The notes under the pieces were generated by a model, which did not search any database, was not told where the DNA came from, and saw only the letters and a list, made by a program, of their open reading frames with translations. This document shows positions 54,384 through 62,702 of a DNA stretch of 64,000 bases, piece by piece. Source of the DNA: Lachnospiraceae bacterium (GTDB lineage: Bacteria; Bacillota_A; Clostridia; Lachnospirales; Lachnospiraceae); assembly GCA_004556565.1 (NCBI GenBank), contig SFGN01000007.1, positions 1 to 64,000 on the forward strand, in the 5' to 3' direction. Both the position numbers and the translations under genes were made by a program. Numbering within the stretch: the first letter of the stretch is position 1; every line of letters begins with the position of its first letter.

Positions 54384-54388
54384 ATAAT

Positions 54389-54459
54389 GACTCCTACGGG
54401 AATCGAACCCGTGTTACCGCCGTGAAAGGGCGATGTCTTAACCGCTTGACCAAGGAGCC
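54389..54459 (-). tRNA. tRNA-Glu (TTC)
   Basis: Cloverleaf with 5' GGCTCCTTGGTCAAGCGG, anticodon loop CTTTCAC (anticodon TTC) and T-arm GGGTTCGATTCCC. It precedes tRNA-Cys by 5 bases on the same transcript. A promoter-like TTGACA with TATAAT lies immediately upstream (54461-54487), 15 bases apart. Confidence 0.95.
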
Positions 54460-54499
54460 TTATTATACAATATAAAATATTTTGTCAAATATTTATCGC

Positions 54500-54525
54500 A
54501 CGGCCGCTGTTTCCACAGCGACCGT
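54500..54525. terminator. Hairpin between cysteine synthase and tRNA genes
   Basis: An 11-base stem, ACGGCCGCTGT with ACAGCGACCGT (one G-T pair), loop TTCC. On the minus strand no T run follows, so termination of the cysteine synthase message is only probable. Confidence 0.5.
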
Positions 54526-54660
54526 TTTGTATGATATCATAGGTTATATACTTTTGCAAGTATTTTTTTATATTTTTCTAACCTTTTTTTGACGGCAGTT
54601 ACAGTCCTCACTATGATCATCACCTACATGCGAACCCGGCATGCTGACGCATTACATTTT

Positions 54661-55587
54661 TTATTCAAACAACGGCGTAGAGAAATATCTTTCTGCCGTA
54701 TCCGGAAGTATCGTAACAACTGTCTTTCCCTTTCCAAGTTTCTTTGCCAGCTTCAGGGCCGCCGCCACATTTGTCCCGCTGGAAATACCGCACATCAGTC
54801 CTTCCAGCCTGGACAGATCTTTCGCTGTCTGCAGTGCTTCTTCGTCTGTCACAATGAAAATGTCATCATAAATATTCTGGTTGAGTACCTGCGGCACCAC
54901 GCCGTCACCGATTCCCATCTGTATATGCGTCCCCACAGTACCTCCGGCGAGCACAGCAGCATTTTCCGGCTCTACTGCCCAGATTTCAATATCCGGATTC
55001 AGTGCTTTCAATGTTTCGCCTATACCGGTGATAGTCCCGCCCGTTCCGATCCCGGAGCAAAAGCCGTGAATCGGTCCTGCTACCTGTTCAAGGATCTCCA
55101 GCCCTGTATGATGGCGGTGAGCCATCGGATTCGCTTCGTTCTCAAACTGCTGAGGAACAAATACCTTTGGATTTTCAGCTGCCATTCTCTCCGCCATGTG
55201 CATACATTCCTCAATACAATCACCGATATTTCCCGCATCATGCACAAGAATTACCTTTGCCCCATAATGTTCCACCAGCAATTTTCTCTCCCGGCTCACA
55301 GAATCCGGCATGATAATTATAGTCTCATACCCTTTCACCGCACCCACAAGGGCAAGCCCGATTCCCTGATTTCCGCTGGTCGGCTCCACGATAATCGAAT
55401 CCGGTGTCAGAATTCCCTGTTCCTCTGCCTTGCAGATCATGTTGTATGCCGTTCTTGTCTTCACGGAACCTCCCACATTCAGTCCCTCGAATTTTACCAG
55501 TACCCGCGCCGAATCCGGTTCAGGCATCCTTTGCAGCTCAATCATCGGTGTGTGACCGATTGCCTCTAAAACATTTTGATAAATCAT
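54661..55587 (-). CDS. cysK: Cysteine synthase family PLP enzyme
   Basis: O-acetylserine sulfhydrylase family protein of 308 residues starting MIYQNVLEAIGHTPMIEL, after GGAGG. The PLP lysine is in GGSVKTRTAYNMI; the usual SVKDR reads SVKTR. Other landmarks are PTSGNQGIGLAL (substrate loop), GIGTGGTITGIGETL (phosphate site) and GISSGTNVAAA. It likely makes cysteine from O-acetylserine and sulfide. The neighbouring tRNA-Cys is probably coincidence, and I see no T-box. Confidence 0.9.
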   Translation of the reverse strand: MIYQNVLEAIGHTPMIELQRMPEPDSARVLVKFEGLNVGGSVKTRTAYNMICKAEEQGILTPDSIIVEPTSGNQGIGLALVGAVKGYETIIIMPDSVSRERKLLVEHYGAKVILVHDAGNIGDCIEECMHMAERMAAENPKVFVPQQFENEANPMAHRHHTGLEILEQVAGPIHGFCSGIGTGGTITGIGETLKALNPDIEIWAVEPENAAVLAGGTVGTHIQMGIGDGVVPQVLNQNIYDDIFIVTDEEALQTAKDLSRLEGLMCGISSGTNVAAALKLAKKLGKGKTVVTILPDTAERYFSTPLFE

Positions 55588-55627
55588 CCTCTGTCTCCTC
55601 CGTCGCTTCATCATAACATAATATGCG

Positions 55628-55663
55628 AAAAACCTCGTAAACTATATCGTCTACGAGGTTTTA
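55628..55663 (-). terminator. Terminator of the tRNA-Ala/tRNA-Asn transcript
   Basis: On the minus strand AAAACCTCGTA and TACGAGGTTTT pair, followed by TTC. It begins 4 bases after tRNA-Asn and also precedes the cysteine synthase gene. Confidence 0.8.
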
Positions 55664-55666
55664 AAG

Positions 55667-55738
55667 CTCCCCGAGTTGGGCTCGAACCAACAACCCCACG
55701 GTTAACAGCCGTGTGCTCTACCATTGAGCTATCGAGGA
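55667..55738 (-). tRNA. tRNA-Asn (GTT)
   Basis: Cloverleaf with acceptor TCCTCGA/TCGGGGA, D-arm TAGCTCAATGGTAGAGCA, anticodon loop CTGTTAA (anticodon GTT) between CACGG and CCGTG, and T-arm GGTTCGAGCCC. Confidence 0.95.
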
Positions 55739-55784
55739 AGATTCATGTATCCGGATTCATCGGAATACCATATATCCGGATTAG

Positions 55785-55857
55785 TGGAGAATACGAGATT
55801 CGAACTCGTGACCTCCTGCTTGCAAGGCAGGCGCTCTCCCAACTGAGCTAATCCCCC
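55785..55857 (-). tRNA. tRNA-Ala (TGC)
   Basis: Cloverleaf with 5' GGGGGATTAGCTCAGTTGG, anticodon loop CTTGCAA (anticodon TGC) between CCTGC and GCAGG, and T-arm CGAGTTCGAATCTCG. It is transcribed with tRNA-Asn, 46 bases further on. Confidence 0.95.
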
Positions 55858-55893
55858 AAACATAGCTGCACAAGCAAGTCATGCAACTATTTA

Positions 55894-55922
55894 AATTTAA
55901 CACATTCTTTCTCCTTTGTCAA
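55894..55922 (-). promoter_or_regulatory. Promoter of tRNA-Ala/tRNA-Asn
   Basis: On the minus strand -35 TTGACA (55917-55922) and -10 TAAATT (55894-55899), spacing 17 bases, about 37 bases before tRNA-Ala. Confidence 0.75.
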
Positions 55923-56058
55923 CAAATTCGCGTAAAATTTACAATAAAATATGTGGATTGTGGTCAATCCTCACCAGCCAAAAAAGTGCATTCTGTGCTT
56001 TCCGCCGCTGCACATATATTTACGTGTAACCGAAATCAGGCCGGACGGCCGCATTCAA

Positions 56059-56877
56059 TCAAAATGACATCAGTTTCCCCAGCAGCAGATTTGTCCGGTA
56101 AAGTAATGTAAGTATCTGGCTGTTCTCGATCATTTCAAAACACTGAGTTCCGATATTTGTAGAATAAAGGAGCGTCACGATCAGAAATATTACCCATACA
56201 ATTAACAATGCCCCCAGTGCGCCAAGCAGCGCACCTCCGATATGGTTCAGTGTTCCGATTACCGGAAGTTCTCCGATGATATCCACTGCCGCCATCAGAG
56301 CCTTTACAATAATAATTGCCAGAATAAAGGTCACAAGGAACGACAAAATATGTATCACCATCCGCGAAATATAAGATGCCACATATTTAGGAAAACTATC
56401 CACCCCAAGTTCTTCGTAGACAGCATTGTTATTATTATCCAGAAGCGCTTCCTTCACAAATTCAGGAAAGATGGAATTTTCAACCTGTCTTACCTGTTCT
56501 TCTTTCGGAATGTCCCCTATTACGTCCAGAATGTCCTCTGCAGCGATTCCAAGTGCACGCCAGTCCACACTTCCCAGATTCTGCAGTTCTTCCCGGCTCA
56601 GATACTCGAGAGATGTCCCCGTAAGATCTTTTCCGGCAAATAAATCTGCTGAAATTTCCGGCACAAACAGCTCCACGCACTTCTCTTCCACCATCTCATC
56701 AAACGGCGTGAATTTTGCAACCATGTCCCCCACCATCGGTGCGGTATAAATTACGATTATAATCGTCAGAACTGAAGAAAGCAGTGACAGACCGATTCTG
56801 AAAAACCCCCGTACAGCCCCGACAACAATACATATAAGAAAAATCACCGCAACAATTATCAACAACCAATTATCCAT
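56059..56877 (-). CDS. CvpA family membrane protein
   Basis: Protein of 272 residues with an N-terminal membrane segment (WLLIIVAVIFLICIVVGAVRG is one block; core VGAVRGFFRIGLSLLS) and three more near the C-terminus around GTLNHIGGALLGALGALLIV. A charged loop of about 100 residues lies between. CvpA proteins are linked to colicin V export and envelope stress but are poorly understood. It is followed upstream by the DUF5711 gene 40 bases away on the same strand. Confidence 0.8.
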   Translation of the reverse strand: MDNWLLIIVAVIFLICIVVGAVRGFFRIGLSLLSSVLTIIIVIYTAPMVGDMVAKFTPFDEMVEEKCVELFVPEISADLFAGKDLTGTSLEYLSREELQNLGSVDWRALGIAAEDILDVIGDIPKEEQVRQVENSIFPEFVKEALLDNNNNAVYEELGVDSFPKYVASYISRMVIHILSFLVTFILAIIIVKALMAAVDIIGELPVIGTLNHIGGALLGALGALLIVWVIFLIVTLLYSTNIGTQCFEMIENSQILTLLYRTNLLLGKLMSF

Positions 56878-56916
56878 TCTTTTATCTCCTCGTAAATTAT
56901 TTATTCTGAAATGAAA

Positions 56917-58110
56917 TCAGTCCCCCAGCTTTATGAGCTGCAGTTCATTCTCATCCATCATGAGATACTGGTTAAGTTCATTTACAGGCGCGATCACCAG
57001 CGGCTCCGTGCCCAGACTTCCCTTATACCGTACAACACCTGTCGCTGTAATAATACATATTTGTGAACCTTCATAAAGTATTATTTCATTTCCGCTCATT
57101 TGTACATTACTGTAATCCCCGCTGATCTGCATGTTCAGAACCTGTTTTCCGTTTTTATCATACAGGCGCAGCTCAAATCCTGATTTTTCTGCATTCAAAA
57201 GGATAAATCCGATATATTTGTCCGTATGAAATACACTTCGTATTTCCTGGTTCAGCTCAATCTCCTTTTGTTTTACAGGTACATCTTTACCTTTAAATAA
57301 CAAAAAGGAATGATCCCCGACCGCCACAGATACTTCTTTATCCATAAAGAACAGTTCCGGAACAACCGAATTTTCACAGACTTCTGATGTGACCTCCAGA
57401 TTTTTTTTATCTTTTCCTGCCTCACCGAAATTATAATAAATGATATTCGTTACCAGTGTCCCGTCCGACGTACTCAGACAGGAAACTGCCAGGACAGTCC
57501 CATCCGGAGACATCTCCAGCCCCACAGGATAACCCAGCGATCCTGCCGTCACCTGATTTTCTACAAGAATATTACCCGCAGCATCATACGTCACAATCTG
57601 CGGGGACATTTCATTTTTCATCAGTACACTGACAATTCCCTGATTGGAAACAGAAAATTTTTCAATCGGGAGCGGAGTCTCAATTTCGCCTTTCAGCCCC
57701 TTTTCGGTAAACACCTGTATAAAATTTCCACCTATATCACCTATGGCAAATGCATTTTCATTTACATCCGCCGCAGGATTGGAAAACTGAGAGGACTGAA
57801 TCCATCGTTCCTTATTCTGTTTATCAATGTACGCGACTCCGTTACGGTTATACCGGACAATCCCTTTCCGGAACACCACATATCTGCTGCTTTCCGAAAA
57901 TGTCTTTTCGTAAGCCTTCACCTGATGCGCTTTTGTATACGGATGATTCGCTGCCAGAAGATATGTGCCGGTCAACATCATGCATATGATCACTGCTGTA
58001 CCGGCGGTACTCTTAAGCCACCTTCTCCGCCGCCTGCTGCCGGAATTCTTCTGTTCCTCTTTGCCCGGCGGCTTCACCAATTTTAATTGCGGATTTCTCT
58101 TACGGGCCAT
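56917..58110 (-). CDS. DUF5711 membrane-anchored beta-propeller-like protein
   Basis: Protein of 397 residues with a very basic cytoplasmic start (SRRRRRWLKS), one membrane segment (about 37-54) and an extracellular domain of about 330 residues rich in beta strands with repeated hydrophobic strand, turn and Asp/Gly patterns (for example GLEMSPDGTVLAVSCLS). This suggests a WD-like propeller. DUF5711 is common in Lachnospiraceae and has no known role. It likely forms a unit with cvpA and the LysM gene. Confidence 0.75.
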   Translation of the reverse strand: MARKRNPQLKLVKPPGKEEQKNSGSRRRRRWLKSTAGTAVIICMMLTGTYLLAANHPYTKAHQVKAYEKTFSESSRYVVFRKGIVRYNRNGVAYIDKQNKERWIQSSQFSNPAADVNENAFAIGDIGGNFIQVFTEKGLKGEIETPLPIEKFSVSNQGIVSVLMKNEMSPQIVTYDAAGNILVENQVTAGSLGYPVGLEMSPDGTVLAVSCLSTSDGTLVTNIIYYNFGEAGKDKKNLEVTSEVCENSVVPELFFMDKEVSVAVGDHSFLLFKGKDVPVKQKEIELNQEIRSVFHTDKYIGFILLNAEKSGFELRLYDKNGKQVLNMQISGDYSNVQMSGNEIILYEGSQICIITATGVVRYKGSLGTEPLVIAPVNELNQYLMMDENELQLIKLGD

Positions 58111-58246
58111 CTTACTCCCCTTATATCTTTAAATTTATTACAGTCCAGTCTGCGTCATTTATCCACAGCTCTGTATTATGACTGAACCGTCATTTTAATA
58201 ACTCTGCCGGAAGAAACGTCAGAGCCATTTGTATTATAACATCATT

Positions 58247-59497
58247 TTACGGTAATAGCAATTTTTGTCCGATGTAAATCAGATTTCCGTCCATCAGGCC
58301 GTTCATTCGGCAGATAGCATCCACATGAAAAATATCTCCGTAAATCTTCTGGCTGATAATCGCCAGGGTATCGCCGTCTTCCACTACGTAAATGCCGTTA
58401 CTGCCGTTTCCTGCATCTGCCCCATCAGCCGCCGACACTGTCCCGCTTGCTTCAACCGCTTCCGACTGACGCAGCCCGCTGACAAGAGCATCTGATGATG
58501 TTTCACTCGCAGAAGTGCCTTCATCATTCTGAACTCCGACATTTGTCTGCTGCGCCCCCTGATTTGAGGAATCATTTCCATCGGCTGATTCCTGTGCACC
58601 CTGATTCTCCTGCGTCAACGTATCCTGTTTGCTGCCGTCACTTTTCTCATTCTCTTCCTGTGCATCATTTTCACCGGCGGCAGAGTCTTCACTTTCCCCG
58701 CCGATTTCCTGTCCGTCAGTAATCCCCGCCGATTCAGAAAGCACCTGCAACGTATCCTGGACAGAACGCATTTTGTCAAAATTATTCATCGTAACAACGC
58801 CCATGACCAGCACGACAAGAACCAGACAGGCGCTCATCGCATACATCATACGGCTTGTCCTCTTCTGTCTCTGACGTTCCTCGCGGGCGCGGACCAGACT
58901 CCGAAAGTCCTTTGCAGCACGATCTTCCACAGTTTCCGAGGGACACACCCCATTTTTCTTTCTGCAGGAAATCATGTAATTCTGCATGCACGGGTTTTTC
59001 TCATAATATGTATAATGCCCTGACACCTCAATCAAATCGCTGAATCTGTGGACAAAAAACGCTTCTTCTTTTTCCGCCACATCCTTCATAATGAAAACAG
59101 TATTTTCTTTTGGAAATGATTTTTTATGAAGGCTGACCATATCTTCGTCCGGAAACAGCGGTCCGCCGGCACCGGCCGCGAACCAGCCCAACATTTCGCC
59201 GTCCTCAAAATATTGTTTGCAGTCTTCATATGCACTCTTCCATGTATCATCATCCAGTATATACCTGCCTTCTTCCATCTTCAGCTCGTGCATCCGGACT
59301 GCTCCATATATATAAATATAGTCCTCCTCTTCCGTATGCTGGATGTCCCCGATCAGAAAAGCCCCTATCGGATTTTCGCCTGCCTTCTCACATAACTGTC
59401 CCAAAAATGTATCAACATAATCCTCCACATAAATCTTCGGAGAACCGCTGACATTTCCAATCTGACGTACGTTTTTCGGTATCTGTCTCTCCATCAT
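58247..59497 (-). CDS. LysM-domain membrane protein with N-terminal enzyme-like domain
   Basis: Protein of 416 residues. Residues about 1-185 form a globular domain with VDTFLGQLCEKAGENPIGAF and GWFAAGAGGPLFPDED (core GWFAAG), somewhat like JAB/MPN domains. A basic stretch and a membrane segment (about 213-233) are followed by a Ser/Glu/Gln-rich linker and a C-terminal LysM (VVEDGDTLAIISQKIYGD) that binds peptidoglycan. So the N-terminal domain is cytoplasmic and LysM is in the wall. AGAGG precedes the ATG at 59497; upstream in-frame sequence to 59614 lacks a site. Confidence 0.75.
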   Translation of the reverse strand: MMERQIPKNVRQIGNVSGSPKIYVEDYVDTFLGQLCEKAGENPIGAFLIGDIQHTEEEDYIYIYGAVRMHELKMEEGRYILDDDTWKSAYEDCKQYFEDGEMLGWFAAGAGGPLFPDEDMVSLHKKSFPKENTVFIMKDVAEKEEAFFVHRFSDLIEVSGHYTYYEKNPCMQNYMISCRKKNGVCPSETVEDRAAKDFRSLVRAREERQRQKRTSRMMYAMSACLVLVVLVMGVVTMNNFDKMRSVQDTLQVLSESAGITDGQEIGGESEDSAAGENDAQEENEKSDGSKQDTLTQENQGAQESADGNDSSNQGAQQTNVGVQNDEGTSASETSSDALVSGLRQSEAVEASGTVSAADGADAGNGSNGIYVVEDGDTLAIISQKIYGDIFHVDAICRMNGLMDGNLIYIGQKLLLP

Positions 59498-59662
59498 ACT
59501 CACCTCTGATAAATATTTGCAACTCACCACATCCTGTGCCTGTCCCTCTGAATTACAGAACAGTCCGGCTGCGTCCGGTTTTTGCCGGCTTGTTACTTTT
59601 TCAAAGCATAGCACAGGTTTTCAGCTTAATTTATCAGTTGTTGTCAATGAAGTTCGACAAAT

Positions 59663-59693
59663 GGGGACAGATGCCCGAAAAACATCTGTCCCC
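59663..59693. repeat. REP-like perfect 11-bp hairpin
   Basis: Perfect arms GGGGACAGATG and CATCTGTCCCC with a nine-base loop CCCGAAAAA, between the LysM and transketolase genes. No T run follows on either strand. Confidence 0.6.
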
Positions 59694-59792
59694 ACCCATA
59701 TACCTTTTTCGATTGTAAGTATTCTGATCGATTGTAATCTCGTTTAATTCACCTTTTTATTTCTTTTTCAGCATTCTTTTTCAATTCTTATT

Positions 59793-60731
59793 TTAACAGA
59801 ATTCTTTTACTTTCCTGTAAATACTTTCTGCATCAAGCCCGTATTTCTTAATCAGCTCCAGAGCCGGGCCGGATTCTGTAAACACATCATTCACACCGAT
59901 TTTGAGCACTCTTGTCGGAGCTTTTTCCGAAAGTACATCACATACGGCACTTCCAAGACCTCCGATTACAGAATGTTCTTCCACCGTAACAACCTTGCCG
60001 GTCTCTTTCGCGGATGCGACTACCAGCTCTTCATCCAACGGCTTGATCGTATGCATATTAATAACCTTTGCATCTATTCCGTCAGCTGCCAGCATTTCGG
60101 CTGCCTCCAGACAGTTTGCCACCGGAAGCCCGGTCACAATGATTGTTACATCCTTCCCTTCGCGCAGGACAATGCCTTTTCCAATCTCAAATTTATAATC
60201 CGGTCCGTCATTAATGATCGGTACTGCAAGTCTTCCGAAACGCATATATACCGGTCCCTGATATTCATATGCCGCCTTTACAGCCGCACTTGCCTCAATA
60301 GAATCAGACGGATTAATGATAACCATTCCGGGAAGCGTCCTCATCAGTGCAATATCCTCATTACACTGGTGGGTAGCACCGTCTTCACCTACAGAAACTC
60401 CCGCATGGGATGCGCCGATTTTTACATTCAGATGCGGGTAAGCGATTGAATTACGAATCTGTTCAAAAGCTCTTTCTACAGCAAACATCGCGAACGAACT
60501 TACAAACGGAACTTTCCCGGTCGCTGCCAGTCCGGCCGCAACTCCCATCATGTTTGCCTCTGCGATTCCGCAATTGATATGCTTCTCCGGGAACGCCTTT
60601 TTTACCATGCCTGTCCTGGTTGCTGCCGCGAGGTCCGCATCCAGCACTACGATATCATCATGCTCTTTAATCAGCTCGAGCAATGCACTTCCATATCCAT
60701 CTCTTGTTGCGCTCTTCTTTACATCTGACAT
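59793..60731 (-). CDS. Transketolase, C-terminal subunit
   Basis: Second half of a split transketolase, 312 residues, containing the pyrimidine-binding and C-terminal domains. Landmarks are the catalytic Glu region NCGIAEANMMGVAAGLA (GIAEANM), AGVSVGEDGATHQCNED and VYMRFGRLAVP. It overlaps the N-terminal subunit by 13 bases. The pair exchanges two-carbon units in the non-oxidative pentose phosphate pathway. Confidence 0.92.
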   Translation of the reverse strand: MSDVKKSATRDGYGSALLELIKEHDDIVVLDADLAAATRTGMVKKAFPEKHINCGIAEANMMGVAAGLAATGKVPFVSSFAMFAVERAFEQIRNSIAYPHLNVKIGASHAGVSVGEDGATHQCNEDIALMRTLPGMVIINPSDSIEASAAVKAAYEYQGPVYMRFGRLAVPIINDGPDYKFEIGKGIVLREGKDVTIIVTGLPVANCLEAAEMLAADGIDAKVINMHTIKPLDEELVVASAKETGKVVTVEEHSVIGGLGSAVCDVLSEKAPTRVLKIGVNDVFTESGPALELIKKYGLDAESIYRKVKEFC

Positions 60732-61555
60732 AACGCTTCACCTGCTTTCTCCAGTTCTTCCATCGCTGCGGCATACTGTTCTGCATTCGGTGCGACTCCG
60801 TGCCAGCCGACTGCATTCTCCATAAAGGAAATGCCTTTTCCTTTAACCGTCTTCGCAATAATTGCGGTCGGCATGCCTTGTACTTCACGAGCCTCTTTAA
60901 ATGCCGCGTCAATCTGATCAAAATCATTTCCGTCAATCGTAATTACATGGAAATTGAAAGCCTCAAATTTCGGTTCCAGCGGATACGGGGAATTCACCTC
61001 TTCCAACGTTCCGTCAATCTGAAGATTATTATTGTCAACAATTACGACCAGGTTGTCAAGCTTGCGGGAACCTGCCAACATAGCTGCTTCCCACACCTGA
61101 CCTTCCTGGATCTCTCCGTCCCCAAGCAATGTATATACACGGTAAGAATCTCCTGAAAGTTTTGCAGATAATGCCATTCCGACTGCTGCGGAAATTCCCT
61201 GTCCCAGCGAACCTGAAGACATATCAACTCCCGGTGTACGCTTCATATCCGGATGTCCCTGAAGGTGGAATCCCGTGTGGCGGAGCTTCTCCATATCCTT
61301 CCATGGAAAATATCCTTTCAGTGCCAATGCCGCGTACATTCCCGGAGCTGTATGACCTTTGGACAGTACAAATCTGTCTCGGTCCGCTTTCTCCGGATTT
61401 TCAGGATCAATATTCATTTCCTCAAAATAAAGATAGGCAAATATTTCTGCCGCAGACAATGAACCGCCCGGATGGCCCGACTTTGCATGGTATGTTCCAA
61501 TTATAATACCCTTGCGGATTTCATTGGCAATTTTCATCAATTCTAATTTGTTCAT
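60719..61555 (-). CDS. Transketolase, N-terminal subunit
   Basis: First half of the split transketolase, 278 residues. It carries the thiamine diphosphate site: YHAKSGHPGGSLSAAEI, RDRFVLSKGHTAPGMYA and the GDG..N motif GDGEIQEGQVWEAAM followed by VIVDNNNLQ. It is first in the two-gene operon, with a promoter at 61646-61674. Split transketolases are common in anaerobic Firmicutes. Confidence 0.93.
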   Translation of the reverse strand: MNKLELMKIANEIRKGIIIGTYHAKSGHPGGSLSAAEIFAYLYFEEMNIDPENPEKADRDRFVLSKGHTAPGMYAALALKGYFPWKDMEKLRHTGFHLQGHPDMKRTPGVDMSSGSLGQGISAAVGMALSAKLSGDSYRVYTLLGDGEIQEGQVWEAAMLAGSRKLDNLVVIVDNNNLQIDGTLEEVNSPYPLEPKFEAFNFHVITIDGNDFDQIDAAFKEAREVQGMPTAIIAKTVKGKGISFMENAVGWHGVAPNAEQYAAAMEELEKAGEALCQM

Positions 61556-61645
61556 CAGAAGTCCTCCCGTTTTCCTTCATCTATTCTTCAAAACAGTCCC
61601 TTACTCTGTCTGAAATTTCAAGACCGGGGAGTAATCCCCCCGAAT

Positions 61646-61674
61646 ATTATAGACATGGTATCAGTTACGGTCAA
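61646..61674 (-). promoter_or_regulatory. Promoter of the transketolase operon
   Basis: On the minus strand -35 TTGACC (61669-61674) and -10 TATAAT (61646-61651), spacing 17 bases. The transcript would start at a GGGGGATTACTCCCC hairpin (61626-61640). Confidence 0.75.
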
Positions 61675-61722
61675 TAGATTTTTTCTACAAATTCTGTCAT
61701 TTTCTGCTATAACGGTTACAGT

Positions 61723-62319
61723 TCACAGCTCTGTACGCCCTTCCAGGGCACGGAGCAAAGTCACTTCGTCAATGCACTCCAGATCACCGCCCACCGGAAC
61801 TCCGCTCGCGATCCTGCTCACTTTTATACCTGCGGGCTTAATCAGCTTGCTGATATACATCGCGGTTGTTTCACCTTCCAGACTGGAATTGGTGGCAATG
61901 ATCACTTCATCCACATCCCCCTGCAGTCGTTCCATAAGTTCTTTCAGCCGGATATCCCCCGGTCCGATTCCAAGCATCGGGGAAATAGCACCGTGGAGCA
62001 CATGGTAGACGCCTTCGTATTTTCCTGTCTTTTCATACGCCGCCAGATCCCTTGGTGTTTCCACTACCATGATTGTCCTGTGGTCACGCTTCGGGTTTCT
62101 GCAGATGGGGCAAATCTCCTCATCGGTAAGCGTGCAGCATTGTGCACAGTACCGCACATTGTTTCTGGCTTCCACCATTGTTTTCGCCAGTTGTTCCACC
62201 TGCTCCTTCGGCATATTAATTATATGAAAAGCCAGCCTCTGTGCCGATTTCGGCCCGATTCCCGGAAGCTGGGAAAAAGATTCAATCAGTCGGCTGATCT
62301 GATTACTGTAATAGTCCAT
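61723..62319 (-). CDS. recR: Recombination protein RecR
   Basis: DNA repair protein of 198 residues. The helix-hairpin-helix IDSFSQLPGIGPKSAQRLA (core LPGIGPKSAQRL) is followed by the four-cysteine zinc site CAQCCTLTDEEICPIC and a Toprim domain (IMVVETPRD, EVIIATNSSLEGE). With RecFO it loads RecA at gaps. It is last of the dnaX-ybaB-recR cluster. Confidence 0.97.
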   Translation of the reverse strand: MDYYSNQISRLIESFSQLPGIGPKSAQRLAFHIINMPKEQVEQLAKTMVEARNNVRYCAQCCTLTDEEICPICRNPKRDHRTIMVVETPRDLAAYEKTGKYEGVYHVLHGAISPMLGIGPGDIRLKELMERLQGDVDEVIIATNSSLEGETTAMYISKLIKPAGIKVSRIASGVPVGGDLECIDEVTLLRALEGRTEL

Positions 62320-62345
62320 CGTTTATCTTCCTTCGTCAAAATACT

Positions 62346-62699
62346 TTAGAACATTCCCGGCATTCCGCCTCCGAGCCCGCCTGTCAGACGTGACATCGCC
62401 GCGCCGGACTCTTCTTCCACTTTGCGCAGAGCCTCATTGGTTGCTGCAACAATCAGGTCTTCAAGCATCTCAATATCGTCCGGATCTACGACATCTTCGG
62501 ACAGTTTTACCTTCAAAATTTCCCGTTTCCCGGAAATCGTAACCTCCACGGCTCCCCCTCCGGCTGTTGCCGTAAATTCTTTTGTCTCCAGTTCCTTTGC
62601 CTGCTCCTCCATCTGACGCTGCATCTTCTGAGCCTGCTTCATGAGATTCGTCATATTCCCCGGCATTGCTCCTCCCGGGAATCCTCCACGTTTTGCCAT
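62346..62699 (-). CDS. ybaB: YbaB/EbfC nucleoid-associated protein
   Basis: Small DNA-binding protein of 117 residues with a Met/Gly-rich N-terminus (GAMPGNMTNLMKQAQKMQ) and the EbfC core ATAGGGAVEVTISGKREILKV (split TAGGGAVEV). The C-terminus is Gly-rich, GGLGGGMPGMF. It lies between dnaX and recR as in most bacteria. Confidence 0.95.
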   Translation of the reverse strand: MAKRGGFPGGAMPGNMTNLMKQAQKMQRQMEEQAKELETKEFTATAGGGAVEVTISGKREILKVKLSEDVVDPDDIEMLEDLIVAATNEALRKVEEESGAAMSRLTGGLGGGMPGMF

Positions 62700-62702
62700 A
62701 AT

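Noticed and set aside
54589..55569. A 326-codon plus-strand open frame opposite the cysteine synthase gene
   Set aside because: It mirrors the cysteine synthase coding strand and shows no recognisable domain.
54313..55587. tRNA-Cys next to cysteine synthase as a regulatory pair
   Set aside because: I found no T-box upstream of the cysteine synthase gene, and the tRNA has its own promoter and terminator with tRNA-Glu, so proximity is probably chance.
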